NCBI GenBank assembly: GCA_964628185.1
Contig: CAZVLQ010000007.1
Coordinates: 26,146-90,145 of the forward strand
Source: CAZVLQ01 sp964628185
GTDB taxonomy: Bacteria > Pseudomonadota > Zetaproteobacteria > Mariprofundales > Mariprofundaceae
Direction: 5' to 3'
DNA: 64,000 nt
Below the pieces are notes generated by a model that saw only the letters and a list, made by a program, of their open reading frames with translations, had not been told where the DNA came from and did no database searches. Positions 33,078 through 41,678 of the stretch are shown here, piece after piece. The position numbers and the translations under genes are program-made. The stretch's first letter is position 1, and every line of letters begins with the position of its first letter.

Positions 33078-34351
33078 AGTCATGGCCGGCATTTGAGCAC
33101 GGGCATGTGTGGCATCCCTATGCCTCCATGGCCAGTCCGCCCCTGGCTTATCCGGTAGAAAGCGCGTCCGGCGTGCGCCTGCGTCTTGCGGACGGACGCG
33201 AACTGATCGACGGTATGGCTTCTTGGTGGTGCGCCATTCACGGCTACAACGTGCCTGAATTAAATCAGGCCGCCGAGGCGCAGCTGGCGCGTATGGCGCA
33301 TGTGATGTTCGGCGGGCTGACGCACGAGCCGGCGGCGTGTCTTGCGGAAAAGCTGCTGGATATCGCCCCGACCGGAATGCAGCACGTGTTTTTCGCCGAT
33401 TCCGGCTCGGTGTCGGTTGAGGTGGCCATCAAGATGGCCTTGCAGTACTGGCGGGGGCGGGGCGTTGCGGACCGGCAAAAGCTGCTGACCATCCGCCACG
33501 GTTATCATGGCGACACCTTCGCGGCCATGAGTGTGTGCGATCCGGTCGCCGGCATGCACCACCTGTTTTCCGGCACCCTGCCGCAACAAGTCTTCGCCGA
33601 GGCACCGAAAAACGGCACGGACTCTGACTGGAATGATATACAAATCAATGACTTTCATGATAATATTAAAGTTCACCATGATGAGATTGCGGCAGTAATT
33701 CTTGAGCCTGTCGTGCAGGGCGCGGGCGGCATGCGCATCTATGCCCCCGAATTCCTGAGACAGGTGCGCGCCCTGTGCAACGAATACGATGTTCTGTTGA
33801 TCCTTGATGAAATCGCCACCGGATTCGGGCGTACCGGCCGCCTGTTCGCCTGCGAGCATGCGGACATTGCACCGGACATCATGTGTATCGGCAAGGCGCT
33901 GACGGGCGGTTACATGACGCTGGCCGCCGTGCTGACCACGGCGCGGGTGTGCGAAGGCATTCATGCCGGGGGCGAGGTGCTGATGCACGGGCCAACGTTC
34001 ATGGCCAACCCGCTGGCCTGCGCCGTGGCTCGCGCCAGCGTTGAACTGTTGCTGGCCGGTCCCTGGCAGGTAAGGGTGCAAGCGATCGAGAAGCAACTGA
34101 ACACCGAGCTTTCACCATGCCGGGAACTGCCACAGGTGGCGGATGTGCGCGTGCTGGGTGCGATCGGCGTTGTGGAAATGCGGCAGCCGGTGGACATGCA
34201 ACGCCTGCAGCCGATGTTTGTGGATAGAGGCGTCTGGATTCGGCCCTTCGGCCGGCTGATCTACATCATGCCGCCCTATGTAATTTCACCCCGGGATTTA
34301 TCCTGCCTGACCCGGGCAATGCACGAGGTTGCCGAAATCGCACCGCTTTGA
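33074..34351 (+). CDS. bioA: Adenosylmethionine-8-amino-7-oxononanoate aminotransferase
   Basis: 425 residues, a class III PLP aminotransferase of biotin synthesis that uses SAM as amino donor to form diaminopelargonate. HVWHPYASM near the N-terminus and GMASWWCAIHGYN are diagnostic of BioA. The PLP region DEIATGFGRTGRLFA and the lysine motif GKALTGGYMTLAA are present. A short AT-rich patch around 33630-33700 encodes a poorly conserved segment. It overlaps holA by four bases. Other bio genes are not in this window. Confidence 0.94.
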   Translation: MKSWPAFEHGHVWHPYASMASPPLAYPVESASGVRLRLADGRELIDGMASWWCAIHGYNVPELNQAAEAQLARMAHVMFGGLTHEPAACLAEKLLDIAPTGMQHVFFADSGSVSVEVAIKMALQYWRGRGVADRQKLLTIRHGYHGDTFAAMSVCDPVAGMHHLFSGTLPQQVFAEAPKNGTDSDWNDIQINDFHDNIKVHHDEIAAVILEPVVQGAGGMRIYAPEFLRQVRALCNEYDVLLILDEIATGFGRTGRLFACEHADIAPDIMCIGKALTGGYMTLAAVLTTARVCEGIHAGGEVLMHGPTFMANPLACAVARASVELLLAGPWQVRVQAIEKQLNTELSPCRELPQVADVRVLGAIGVVEMRQPVDMQRLQPMFVDRGVWIRPFGRLIYIMPPYVISPRDLSCLTRAMHEVAEIAPL

Positions 34352-34458
34352 AACCTTCGCAATACTCCGATCAGGACCCCGATGGCGATACTGATTTTTT
34401 CTTTTCCCTCACTTCGGTCTCCATTTTTTTATTTGTGCGGCAGGCGTAGGCTGCGGCC

Positions 34459-35403
34459 ATGACTGGATTCGCCCTGCAGGTGAACAACCTGCAAAAGATT
34501 TATGATCATGGGAAAGAAGCCTTGAATGGCGTGAGCCTGAATGTAAAAAACGGGTCGTTCTATGCCCTTCTGGGGCCGAATGGCGCCGGTAAAAGTACGC
34601 TGATTAATATCCTGGCCGATATTGTGCGCCCCACGGCAGGGGAGGCTCGGCTGTTTGGTCACGATCTTTTCTCTGACAAGGCATGGTGCAAGCGGCGTAT
34701 GGGGGTGGTCCCCCAGGAAGCGGCATTTGATCCTTTTTTTACGCTGCGCGAGGTGCTTGAGATTACAAGTGGCCTGTTCGGCCGAAAACCCGACCGCAAA
34801 TGGATCGCCAAATTGCTTGATTTTCTTGAACTTTCGGCGCATGCGGACAAGAGCACGCGTCAGCTCTCCGGGGGCATGCGCCGGCGCCTTCTTGTCGCCC
34901 AGGCCCTGGTGCACAAACCGCCGCTGGTCGTTCTGGATGAACCGACGGCCAGCGTGGATGTTGAATTGCGCCGCCGCCTGTGGTCCTTCATGCGTGAACT
35001 GAACCGGTCCGGTACTACGATCCTGCTGACTACGCATTACCTCGAGGAGGCGGAGGAATTGTGCGATCATGTCACCATTATTGATCACGGCCATGTGATC
35101 GCCGACCGGCCCATGCGCGACCTGATGCGGGAAGTGGCCGGTCGTTACCTCTGGTTACGCTACAGGGATGGATTCAGGCTCTCCGAGGCGGATGCGTGTG
35201 CACTCTCCGATTTTCAGCCGCATGCCACTTCTGAGGGCATCAGCCTGACGCTTCGGCATAAGGACCCGGACGGTTCAAGCTTCCATGAAGCCTATCAGGC
35301 GGCGGTTGCGCGCTTTGGCGTGCCACTGGATGCCGGAGTCCGGCAGGAACACCTGGAAGATGTGTTTATCAGGCTGACGCACGAGGGGGAGGAGGAGGGA
35401 TGA
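34459..35403 (+). CDS. ABC-2 type exporter ATP-binding protein
   Basis: 314 residues. Walker A GPNGAGKST, signature LSGGMRRRL, Walker B LVVLDEPTASVD and the switch LLTTHYLEEAEELCDHV are intact. The C-terminal 80 residues are the extension usual for drug/oligosaccharide exporter ATPases of the YadG/NodI group. The next gene, overlapping by four bases, encodes the membrane part. The substrate is unknown. The 107-bp leader behind bioA is T-rich in places but holds no gene. Confidence 0.88.
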   Translation: MTGFALQVNNLQKIYDHGKEALNGVSLNVKNGSFYALLGPNGAGKSTLINILADIVRPTAGEARLFGHDLFSDKAWCKRRMGVVPQEAAFDPFFTLREVLEITSGLFGRKPDRKWIAKLLDFLELSAHADKSTRQLSGGMRRRLLVAQALVHKPPLVVLDEPTASVDVELRRRLWSFMRELNRSGTTILLTTHYLEEAEELCDHVTIIDHGHVIADRPMRDLMREVAGRYLWLRYRDGFRLSEADACALSDFQPHATSEGISLTLRHKDPDGSSFHEAYQAAVARFGVPLDAGVRQEHLEDVFIRLTHEGEEEG

Positions 35404-36170
35404 GGCCGGTTAATCCGCGCGGTGCATGGACGCTGTTTCTGCGGGAAACACACCGGTTCATGAAAGTGAAGATGCAAACCATCGTTGCTCCGGCCCTGAC
35501 CGCCATTCTTTATCTGCTGGTGTTCCGCTACGCCATGGGCAGCCGCTCCGTGCCGGGACTGGGCGTGGACTACTTCACCTTTCTTATCCCCGGCCTGGTT
35601 ATGATGTCCATGCTGCAAAACGCCTTTGCCAATACCTCCAGTTCCATGATTATGAGCAAGGTTATGAACGTGCATATTTTTCTGCTGATGGCGCCACTTT
35701 CCGCTATTGAGGTGACTGCCGCTTTTCTGCTTGCATCGGTGGTGCGGGCGCTGGTGGTGGCGGCCGTGCTGCTTGCCGTACTGGCGCCATTTGTCCACCT
35801 GGCATTCCCACATATCGGGCTGATCCTTCTTTATGGCGTTTGCGGCAGCGTGTTAATGGGAGGGTTGGGGCTGATTGCCGGTATGTGGTCGAAAAAATTT
35901 GACGATATGGCATTGATCAACAACTTCGTCATCATGCCGCTGACCTTTCTTTCCGGTGTGTTCTATTCGGTCAGACAGTTGCCGGAATTCTGGCAGCACG
36001 TGAACCATTTTAATCCGTTTTTTTACCTGATTGACGGCTTCCGCTACGGTTTTATCGGGGTAGGGGATACCAATCCCATAACCGCGGCCTGGGTGGTGCT
36101 GGTGGCATCCGCTGTTTGTGTAGCCGCATGCTGGAGTCTGTGGCGCACCGGCTGGAAACTAAAGGAGTAG
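35400..36170 (+). CDS. ABC-2 type transporter permease
   Basis: 256 residues with six membrane spans. The ABC-2 signature region is PLTFLSGVFYSVRQLPEFWQ, followed by HFNPFFYLIDGFRYGFIG, as in YadH and NodJ. It starts on the ATG that overlaps the stop of the ATPase gene. Together they would make a dimeric exporter of a lipid, sugar or drug. Behind it 218 bp lead to ssb. Confidence 0.88.
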   Translation: MRPVNPRGAWTLFLRETHRFMKVKMQTIVAPALTAILYLLVFRYAMGSRSVPGLGVDYFTFLIPGLVMMSMLQNAFANTSSSMIMSKVMNVHIFLLMAPLSAIEVTAAFLLASVVRALVVAAVLLAVLAPFVHLAFPHIGLILLYGVCGSVLMGGLGLIAGMWSKKFDDMALINNFVIMPLTFLSGVFYSVRQLPEFWQHVNHFNPFFYLIDGFRYGFIGVGDTNPITAAWVVLVASAVCVAACWSLWRTGWKLKE

Positions 36171-36388
36171 TCAGCCCTTTTGCAGCCGTTTGCCCGGTTT
36201 GCTGCGACTGAATTTCAGTAAATTTCCGTCGCATATTCCATGCGTGCCGCCGAATGCAGTTTGTTGATGAATATCGAAACGTCCTAGAACAAGCGAATCG
36301 GACAACAGGCTGGTTGTCAGGCATGGCCGATGGCCATAGTCTGCCGCCAGCGGACAGGAAAAAACGGCACGTAAGCGGGAGGATGATG

Positions 36389-36838
36389 ATGTTGAACAAG
36401 GCGATTCTGATTGGAAATCTGGGAGCGGACCCTGAAACACGGTACATGCAGGACGGCACCTGCGTGTGCAATATCCGTATTGCCACCACGGAGCGATTCA
36501 AAAATCGCAATGGCGAGAAACAGGAGCGCACCGAATGGCATCGTGTCGTGCTATGGGGCAAGTTGGGCGAAATCGCCAACCAGTATCTGCACAAGGGTTC
36601 TCAGGTTTACATTGAAGGGCGCATTGAGACGCGAAAATGGCAGGACCGCGACGGTAACGACCGCTACACCACCGAAATCCGCGCCCGTGACATGAAGATG
36701 CTGGGCGGCCGGGGAGCGGACGAGGCGCCGCGTCCTTCCAGACAGGAAGAATCGCCCGCAGCGGCTTCGGCGGATGACCCGTTCTCGGATGCGCCGGCAT
36801 TCAACAATGTGCCGGCGGACGATGATATTCCGTTCTGA
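36389..36838 (+). CDS. ssb: Single-stranded DNA-binding protein
   Basis: 149 residues. The OB-fold domain (NKAILIGNLGADPETRYM, ERTEWHRVVLWGKLGEIANQYL, KGSQVYIEGRIETRKWQD) is followed by an acidic, disordered linker and the DDDIPF tail that recruits partner proteins. Three ATGs in a row occur at 36383, 36386 and 36389; the last has GGGAGG at the best spacing (6 bp) and gives the usual MLNKAILIG start. No LexA-type box that I recognise is seen in the 218-bp leader. Confidence 0.95.
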   Translation: MLNKAILIGNLGADPETRYMQDGTCVCNIRIATTERFKNRNGEKQERTEWHRVVLWGKLGEIANQYLHKGSQVYIEGRIETRKWQDRDGNDRYTTEIRARDMKMLGGRGADEAPRPSRQEESPAAASADDPFSDAPAFNNVPADDDIPF

Positions 36839-36877
36839 ACGACGATACTGAATCCGGAAAACAAGCGGTGTTTTCTT

Positions 36878-36905
36878 GCCTGTGCGTGTTCGTACGCAGT
36901 CAGGC
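36878..36905 (+). repeat. Small hairpin motif, copy 2
   Basis: GCCTG-TGCGT, a GTTCGT loop, then ACGCA-GT-CAGGC, pairing except for a GT bulge. The same arms and bulge are found at 2386-2408. It lies 40 bp behind ssb and could help end its transcript, though no T-tract follows. Confidence 0.45.
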
Positions 36906-36983
36906 AGGCCGTGCGATAGCTCATGGTTTTATGACCTCGTGTTCCTCAAAATCCTCAAAAACAGTTCAGGATAGAAATTTCGC

Positions 36984-37640
36984 ATGGATTTAAGTGGGAT
37001 CATCAGGGGGATCAGCATCTGGGCCATACCACTGGTGCTGGCCGTCGTACTGCATGAGGTTGCGCATGGCTGGGTGGCGGACAAGTTCGGTGATGATACG
37101 GCCCGCTGGATGGGCAGGCTGACGCTCAATCCCCTCCGTCATATTGATCCGGTCGGCACCATACTCGTGCCTGTCCTGCTGCTGGCGGTTGGTTCGCCTT
37201 TTCTGTTTGGCTATGCCAAGCCCGTACCGATCAATTTCCGCAAGCTGAGAAGGCCGAAGCAGGACATGGTGTGGGTGGCACTGGCGGGCCCCGTGACCAA
37301 CATTCTTCTGGCGCTGGTATCGGCGCTGCTGCTCTTTGTCGTCGCACACCTGCCTGTGAGCATGCACTGGTTTTCCAATCCGGCCGGCCTTATGTGCCAG
37401 GCCTCCATTCTGATCAATGTGGTGTTGTGTATTTTTAATCTCATACCCCTGCCGCCGCTGGACGGGGGGAGAGTGGCCGTTGGGCTGCTGCCGGGTCCGG
37501 CATCCTATCAACTGGCCAGGCTGGAGCCATACGGGTTTTTTATTATTATTGCATTGCTTTTAACGGGTGTGCTACAGGCTCTGATCGGTCCCGCGGTTAT
37601 GGGGGTGAGTCGCTTGCTGATTGCATGGGGTATGGGCTAA
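36984..37640 (+). CDS. Site-2 protease family (M50) metalloprotease
   Basis: 218 residues, a minimal M50B protein. The zinc motif is HEVAH at about residues 24-28 in the first span, and the third zinc ligand is in PLPPLDGGRVAVG. Four to six membrane spans are predicted; there is no PDZ or CBS domain, unlike RseP. Such proteases cut substrates within the membrane; the substrate is unknown. It stands alone, 145 bp behind ssb and 130 bp before rpsB. Confidence 0.9.
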   Translation: MDLSGIIRGISIWAIPLVLAVVLHEVAHGWVADKFGDDTARWMGRLTLNPLRHIDPVGTILVPVLLLAVGSPFLFGYAKPVPINFRKLRRPKQDMVWVALAGPVTNILLALVSALLLFVVAHLPVSMHWFSNPAGLMCQASILINVVLCIFNLIPLPPLDGGRVAVGLLPGPASYQLARLEPYGFFIIIALLLTGVLQALIGPAVMGVSRLLIAWGMG

Positions 37641-37701
37641 CCTGCGTAACTTTTCCTTGCCTGCGGGCATGGATTTGGGTAGAAAGCGCGCCACTTCACA
37701 C

Positions 37702-37741
37702 ACCGCCCTTATCTGATTGTGCCGAAGGCATTACGGGCGGT
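37702..37741 (+). promoter_or_regulatory. Structured rpsB leader, candidate S2 autoregulatory element
   Basis: A perfect 7-bp stem ACCGCCC/GGGCGGT encloses a smaller GCC-GAA-GGC hairpin, 30 bp before the rpsB start. Ribosomal protein S2 represses its own operon through leader RNA in gammaproteobacteria. This could be an equivalent; it is inferred from position and pairing only. Confidence 0.4.
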
Positions 37742-37770
37742 GGAGGAAACAACAATCGGAGGAAGACGAA

Positions 37771-38679
37771 ATGTCTCAATTTACCATGAAACAACTGCTT
37801 GAAGCCGGGGTCCATTTCGGCCATCAGACCCGTCGATGGCATCCCAGGATGGCGCCGTATATTTTTGGTCAGCGCAATGGCATTCACATTATTGACCTGC
37901 AAAAAACCCTGAAAATGGCCAACGAGGCCTATCAGTTTATGAATGAACTGGCCGCGGCCGGCGGTCGTGTACTGTTTGTCGGCACCAAGCGCCAGGCACG
38001 GGACGCCATTCGTGAGGAGGCCGGACGTGCAGGCCAGTTCCATGTCAACCATCGCTGGCTGGGCGGCACATTGACCAATTTTGCAACAGTACAGCGCTCC
38101 GTACGTAAAATGAAAGACTTGCAGCGCCAGAAGGAAGAGGGTGTTTTTGAACTACTGACCAAAAAAGAAGGCCTGCAGCTTGAGCGCAGCCTTGAAAAGC
38201 TGGAACGCTCGCTGGGCGGTATCAAGGATATGCTGAGCCTGCCCGATTGCCTGTTTGTAATTGACATTCGCAAGGAGGCCCTGGCGGTCGCCGAGGCACG
38301 CAAGCTTGGCATCCCTGTTGTCGCTGTTGTTGATTCCAACTGTGATCCTGCCGAGATTGATTACGTGATTCCCGGCAATGACGATGCCATTCGCGCCATT
38401 CGCCTGTTTTGCAGTAAAATGGCCGACGCCCTGATCGAAGGGGTGGATACCTGGCGCCTGGAGAATGTTGAGGAAAGTGAAGGTGAGGCCGCGGCCGAAG
38501 GCGATAAACAGGCCGAGGCAAAAGCTTCACCTGCTCCGGCAGACGCTGTTGAAGAGGCCCCGGCTCAAAAGGCGAATGACAACAAGGATACCCCGGGTAA
38601 AGCCGAAGCAGCCGCTCCCGCAAGTGGGGGCGAGACGCCTGCCAGGACGAAAAAGGGCAGGGAACAGGCTGCCGCCTGA
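37771..38679 (+). CDS. rpsB: 30S ribosomal protein S2
   Basis: 302 residues. The first 230 are a standard S2 (MKQLLEAGVHFGHQTRRWHP, LFVGTKRQARDAI, RWLGGTLTNF, IPVVAVVDSNCDP). The last 65 or so are a low-complexity tail of Ala, Glu, Lys and Pro, absent from the 241-residue E. coli protein; similar tails occur in some other bacteria. The start at 37771 has GGAGGAAG upstream; an upstream frame from 37717 adds residues without homology. It opens the translation and envelope block, with tsf 52 bp downstream. Confidence 0.95.
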   Translation: MSQFTMKQLLEAGVHFGHQTRRWHPRMAPYIFGQRNGIHIIDLQKTLKMANEAYQFMNELAAAGGRVLFVGTKRQARDAIREEAGRAGQFHVNHRWLGGTLTNFATVQRSVRKMKDLQRQKEEGVFELLTKKEGLQLERSLEKLERSLGGIKDMLSLPDCLFVIDIRKEALAVAEARKLGIPVVAVVDSNCDPAEIDYVIPGNDDAIRAIRLFCSKMADALIEGVDTWRLENVEESEGEAAAEGDKQAEAKASPAPADAVEEAPAQKANDNKDTPGKAEAAAPASGGETPARTKKGREQAAA

Positions 38680-38731
38680 CATCTGCATTCGCTTTTCAGA
38701 GCGTTACAAGAAAGTTGATGGAGGAAATGAA

Positions 38732-39628
38732 ATGGCCCAGGTTACGGCTGCCGATGTAAAGAAGCTGCGCGAGATGACGGGCGCGGGGATGATGGACTGC
38801 AAGAAAGCGTTATCCGCTTCCGGCGGCGATATGGATGCCGCCGTCGATTTTTTGCGCAAGAAGGGACTTGCGGCAGCAGCCGGAAAGGCCGGGCGCATCG
38901 CCGCGGAGGGGATAGTTCTGGCACTGGCAGAGGGTGGCGGCGGCGTGATTGTAGAAGTAAATTCGGAAACCGACTTCGTTAGTAAAAACAATACATTCAA
39001 CGAATTCGTTAATCAGATAGCTGAGATTATAGGACATGATGGCCCGGTGGATCTGGATACCCTGAATGCCCTGAAATATGATGCCGGGCATACGGTTGCC
39101 CAGGCCCTGTCGCGGCTGATTGCATCGATCGGCGAGAACATCTGTATCCGCCGCTTTGAGCATGTACGTGTGGATGACGGTGTGGTGAGCGCCTATGTGC
39201 ACGGGGCCGGGAAAATCGGCGTGCTTGTCGGCATCCGGGGTGAAGCGAATGATGCCCTGCGCTCCCTTGCGCGCAGCGTGGCCATGCATGTGGCAGCCTC
39301 TGCTCCGCAACATATCCGCCGCGAAGATGTGCCTGTGGAGGCCGTACAGCGTGAACGAAAGGTGCTGGCCGAGCGTGCCGCCGCCAGCGGTAAACCGGCG
39401 CACATCATTGACAGGATTGTCAGCGGCCAGTTGAACAAGTTTTATTCCGAGGTGTGCCTGCTGGAGCAGCCTTTTGTCATGGATACGGACCGGAGCGTAG
39501 CCGAGGCCATCGCCGCGGTTCAGCCGGAGGCGGAAGTGACGGCCATGATCCGGTACCAGCTTGGTGAAGGCGTCGAAAAGAAAGAGAGCGATTTCGCTGC
39601 CGAGGTGGCTGCCCAGGTCAATGGCTGA
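38732..39628 (+). CDS. tsf: Translation elongation factor Ts
   Basis: 298 residues. EF-Ts is the nucleotide exchange factor for EF-Tu. The N-terminal UBA-like domain (VKKLREMTGAGMMDCKKAL) and the core motif SETDFVSKN are present. The start at 38732 has GGAGG seven bases upstream. It follows rpsB, the invariant order, and overlaps the pyrH start by eight bases. Confidence 0.97.
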   Translation: MAQVTAADVKKLREMTGAGMMDCKKALSASGGDMDAAVDFLRKKGLAAAAGKAGRIAAEGIVLALAEGGGGVIVEVNSETDFVSKNNTFNEFVNQIAEIIGHDGPVDLDTLNALKYDAGHTVAQALSRLIASIGENICIRRFEHVRVDDGVVSAYVHGAGKIGVLVGIRGEANDALRSLARSVAMHVAASAPQHIRREDVPVEAVQRERKVLAERAAASGKPAHIIDRIVSGQLNKFYSEVCLLEQPFVMDTDRSVAEAIAAVQPEAEVTAMIRYQLGEGVEKKESDFAAEVAAQVNG

Positions 39629-40391
39629 TTCCACCCGATCCTTCGATCCGCAATCTTCCGGACAATCCCGCCCCTACGGGAGGGTATTACTGAAGCTGTC
39701 CGGCGAAGTTCTGATGGGAGAAAAGGGCTACGGTATAGACCCGAATACAATTGACAGACTGGCACGTGAGCTGGTGGATGTGTGTAAATCCGGCGTTCAG
39801 CTGGCGGTGGTCATTGGCGGTGGCAACATTTTTCGCGGCCTGGCGGGCGCCGGGCGGGGTATGGACCGGGCCAGCGCCGACTATATGGGTATGATGGCGA
39901 CGGTGATGAACGCCATTGCCCTGCAGGACGCCATTGAACGTCAGGGCGAAGTTGTGCGCGTGATTTCAGCTCTGTATATCAAGGAAGTTGCCGAGCCCTA
40001 TATTCGTCGCAGGGCCATCCGCCACCTGGAAAAAAAGCGTATTATTCTTTTCGCCGCGGGCACCGGAAATCCCTATTTTACCACGGATACCGCCGCCAGC
40101 CTGCGCGCCATGGAAATAGGCGCCGACGTTGTCCTGAAAGGGACCAAGGTGGACGGGGTCTATTCCGAAGATCCCAGGCTGAACAGGAAGGCGCGGCGTT
40201 ATGCACAGATTTCCTTTACCGATGCCCTGACAAACAAGCTTGGCGTGATGGATGCGACCGCCATGTCCCTGTGCCGGGATAATGACATGCCCATCGTTGT
40301 GTTTAACGTGACCGAACCCGGGAATCTGGCGCGGGCGGTGCGTGGCGAAGCCGTGGGGACACTGGTACGGGAGGGATGCGGGGATGCTTGA
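39621..40391 (+). CDS. pyrH: UMP kinase
   Basis: 256 residues, amino acid kinase fold, making UDP from UMP. VLLKLSGEVLMGEKGYGID, VVIGGGNIFRG and GTGNPYFTTDTAASLRA are characteristic. The start at 39621 overlaps the end of tsf by eight bases and gives an N-terminal extension of about 20 residues before the first strand. Its own end overlaps frr by eight bases, so tsf, pyrH and frr are tightly linked. Confidence 0.96.
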   Translation: MADSTRSFDPQSSGQSRPYGRVLLKLSGEVLMGEKGYGIDPNTIDRLARELVDVCKSGVQLAVVIGGGNIFRGLAGAGRGMDRASADYMGMMATVMNAIALQDAIERQGEVVRVISALYIKEVAEPYIRRRAIRHLEKKRIILFAAGTGNPYFTTDTAASLRAMEIGADVVLKGTKVDGVYSEDPRLNRKARRYAQISFTDALTNKLGVMDATAMSLCRDNDMPIVVFNVTEPGNLARAVRGEAVGTLVREGCGDA

Positions 40392-40929
40392 AAAGCTTGA
40401 ACCACGTATGCAAAAAACCATCGCGGTTCTGAAAGAAGAATTGTCAAGAATCCGGACGGGGCGCGCCAATGCCGCGCTGCTCGATCACATACGGGTTCCC
40501 TATTATGGCAGTGAGGTGCCCGTGAATCAGGTGGCGAACCTTTCCGTACCCGAGCCGCGTATGATTGTGATCGCGCCCTGGGAGCGGACCATAATCAGGG
40601 ATCTCGAGAAGGCGATCCTTGCGTCCGATCTGGGGATTACACCAAGCAGCGACGGCGAGGTGATCCGTATCGTATTGCCCGAGTTGACAGAGGACCGGCG
40701 CAGGGAATTCGTGCGCCAGGTGAAACACCTGGGGGAAAAGGCGAAGGTTGCCGTTCGCAATGTGCGCCGTGACGCCAACGACGGCGTGAAGAAGCAGATC
40801 AGGGAAGAAGGACTTTCCGAGGATGAAGGCAAACGCCTGCAGGAAAGAATACAGGCCTTGACGGACCGTTTTATTGCCGAAATTGATCAGATTCTGGACC
40901 GTAAAGAACAAGACATCCTGACGGTCTGA
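40384..40929 (+). CDS. frr: Ribosome recycling factor
   Basis: 181 residues, a three-helix bundle plus a small beta domain. With EF-G it splits terminated ribosomes. SRIRTGRANAALLDHIRVPYYG, the LTEDRRREFVRQVKHLGEKA segment and the final helix are normal. The start overlaps pyrH by eight bases; the stop overlaps uppS by one (TGATG). Confidence 0.96.
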   Translation: MLEKLEPRMQKTIAVLKEELSRIRTGRANAALLDHIRVPYYGSEVPVNQVANLSVPEPRMIVIAPWERTIIRDLEKAILASDLGITPSSDGEVIRIVLPELTEDRRREFVRQVKHLGEKAKVAVRNVRRDANDGVKKQIREEGLSEDEGKRLQERIQALTDRFIAEIDQILDRKEQDILTV

Positions 40930-41678
40930 TGGCCCCGCTCAACACAACCCCCCGCCATGTGGCCATCATCATGGATGGCAACGGGCGCTGGGCCAAGCGG
41001 CATGGCATGCCCCGACTCGAAGGTCATAAAAGAGGCGCTTTACGGGCCCGTCAGGTGGTGGAGTGGGCGGCGGAATTTAATGTGCGCCAGATTTCCCTTT
41101 TTGCGTTTTCCACGGAAAACTGGTCCCGGCCGAGAATGGAAGTTCGCGGCCTGATGTCCATGCTTGCATCCATGCTCCCCCGTGAAATCGCGGCCATGCA
41201 CAAGCATGGCGTACGGGTTCGTGCGCTGGGGGATATTTCCGCGTTGCCGGCAAGGGCGCAGCAAGCAGTGGGCCGCGCCTGCCGTGAAACGGCGCAAAAC
41301 AGTCGAATTGATCTCGTGCTCTGCCTGAATTACGGCGGCCAGCAGGAGATTCTGGCCGGCATGCGTGATGTCTGCCGCTGGGCGCTGACCCGGCCGGATG
41401 CTGAGCAGGCCCTTGCCGGTCTCGATGTGGCCGATTTCCGCAAATTTCTCTGGTGCGGTGAACTGAGCCCGGTGGATCTGCTGATTCGCACCGGTGGCGA
41501 ACATCGGATCTCCAATTTTTTTCTGTGGGATGCCGCATATTCCGAGCTTTATTTTTCCAGCCGCTACTGGCCTGATTTCAGCAGGGAAGATTTTCTCCAG
41601 GCGCTTGAGGATTATGCCCGGCGAGAGCGCCGCTTCGGCAGGATCAGTGAACAGCTTGCGCAGATGCATGATGCCTGA
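40929..41678 (+). CDS. uppS: Undecaprenyl diphosphate synthase
   Basis: 249 residues, a cis-prenyltransferase that builds the C55 carrier lipid for cell wall and O-antigen synthesis. HVAIIMDGNGRWAKRHGMPR with the catalytic Asp16, FAFSTENWSRP and the C-terminal RTGGEHRISNFFLWDAAYSE region are all present. It overlaps frr by one base and cdsA by eight. Confidence 0.96.
   Translation: MAPLNTTPRHVAIIMDGNGRWAKRHGMPRLEGHKRGALRARQVVEWAAEFNVRQISLFAFSTENWSRPRMEVRGLMSMLASMLPREIAAMHKHGVRVRALGDISALPARAQQAVGRACRETAQNSRIDLVLCLNYGGQQEILAGMRDVCRWALTRPDAEQALAGLDVADFRKFLWCGELSPVDLLIRTGGEHRISNFFLWDAAYSELYFSSRYWPDFSREDFLQALEDYARRERRFGRISEQLAQMHDA

Noticed and set aside
33600..33710. AT-rich patch in bioA as an inserted fragment
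   Set aside because: The frame continues without break and the segment falls in a variable loop region of the family.
34375..34458. T-rich segments behind bioA as intrinsic terminator
   Set aside because: T-tracts are present but the only stem before them (ATCAG/CTGAT, 5 bp with a large loop) is too weak.
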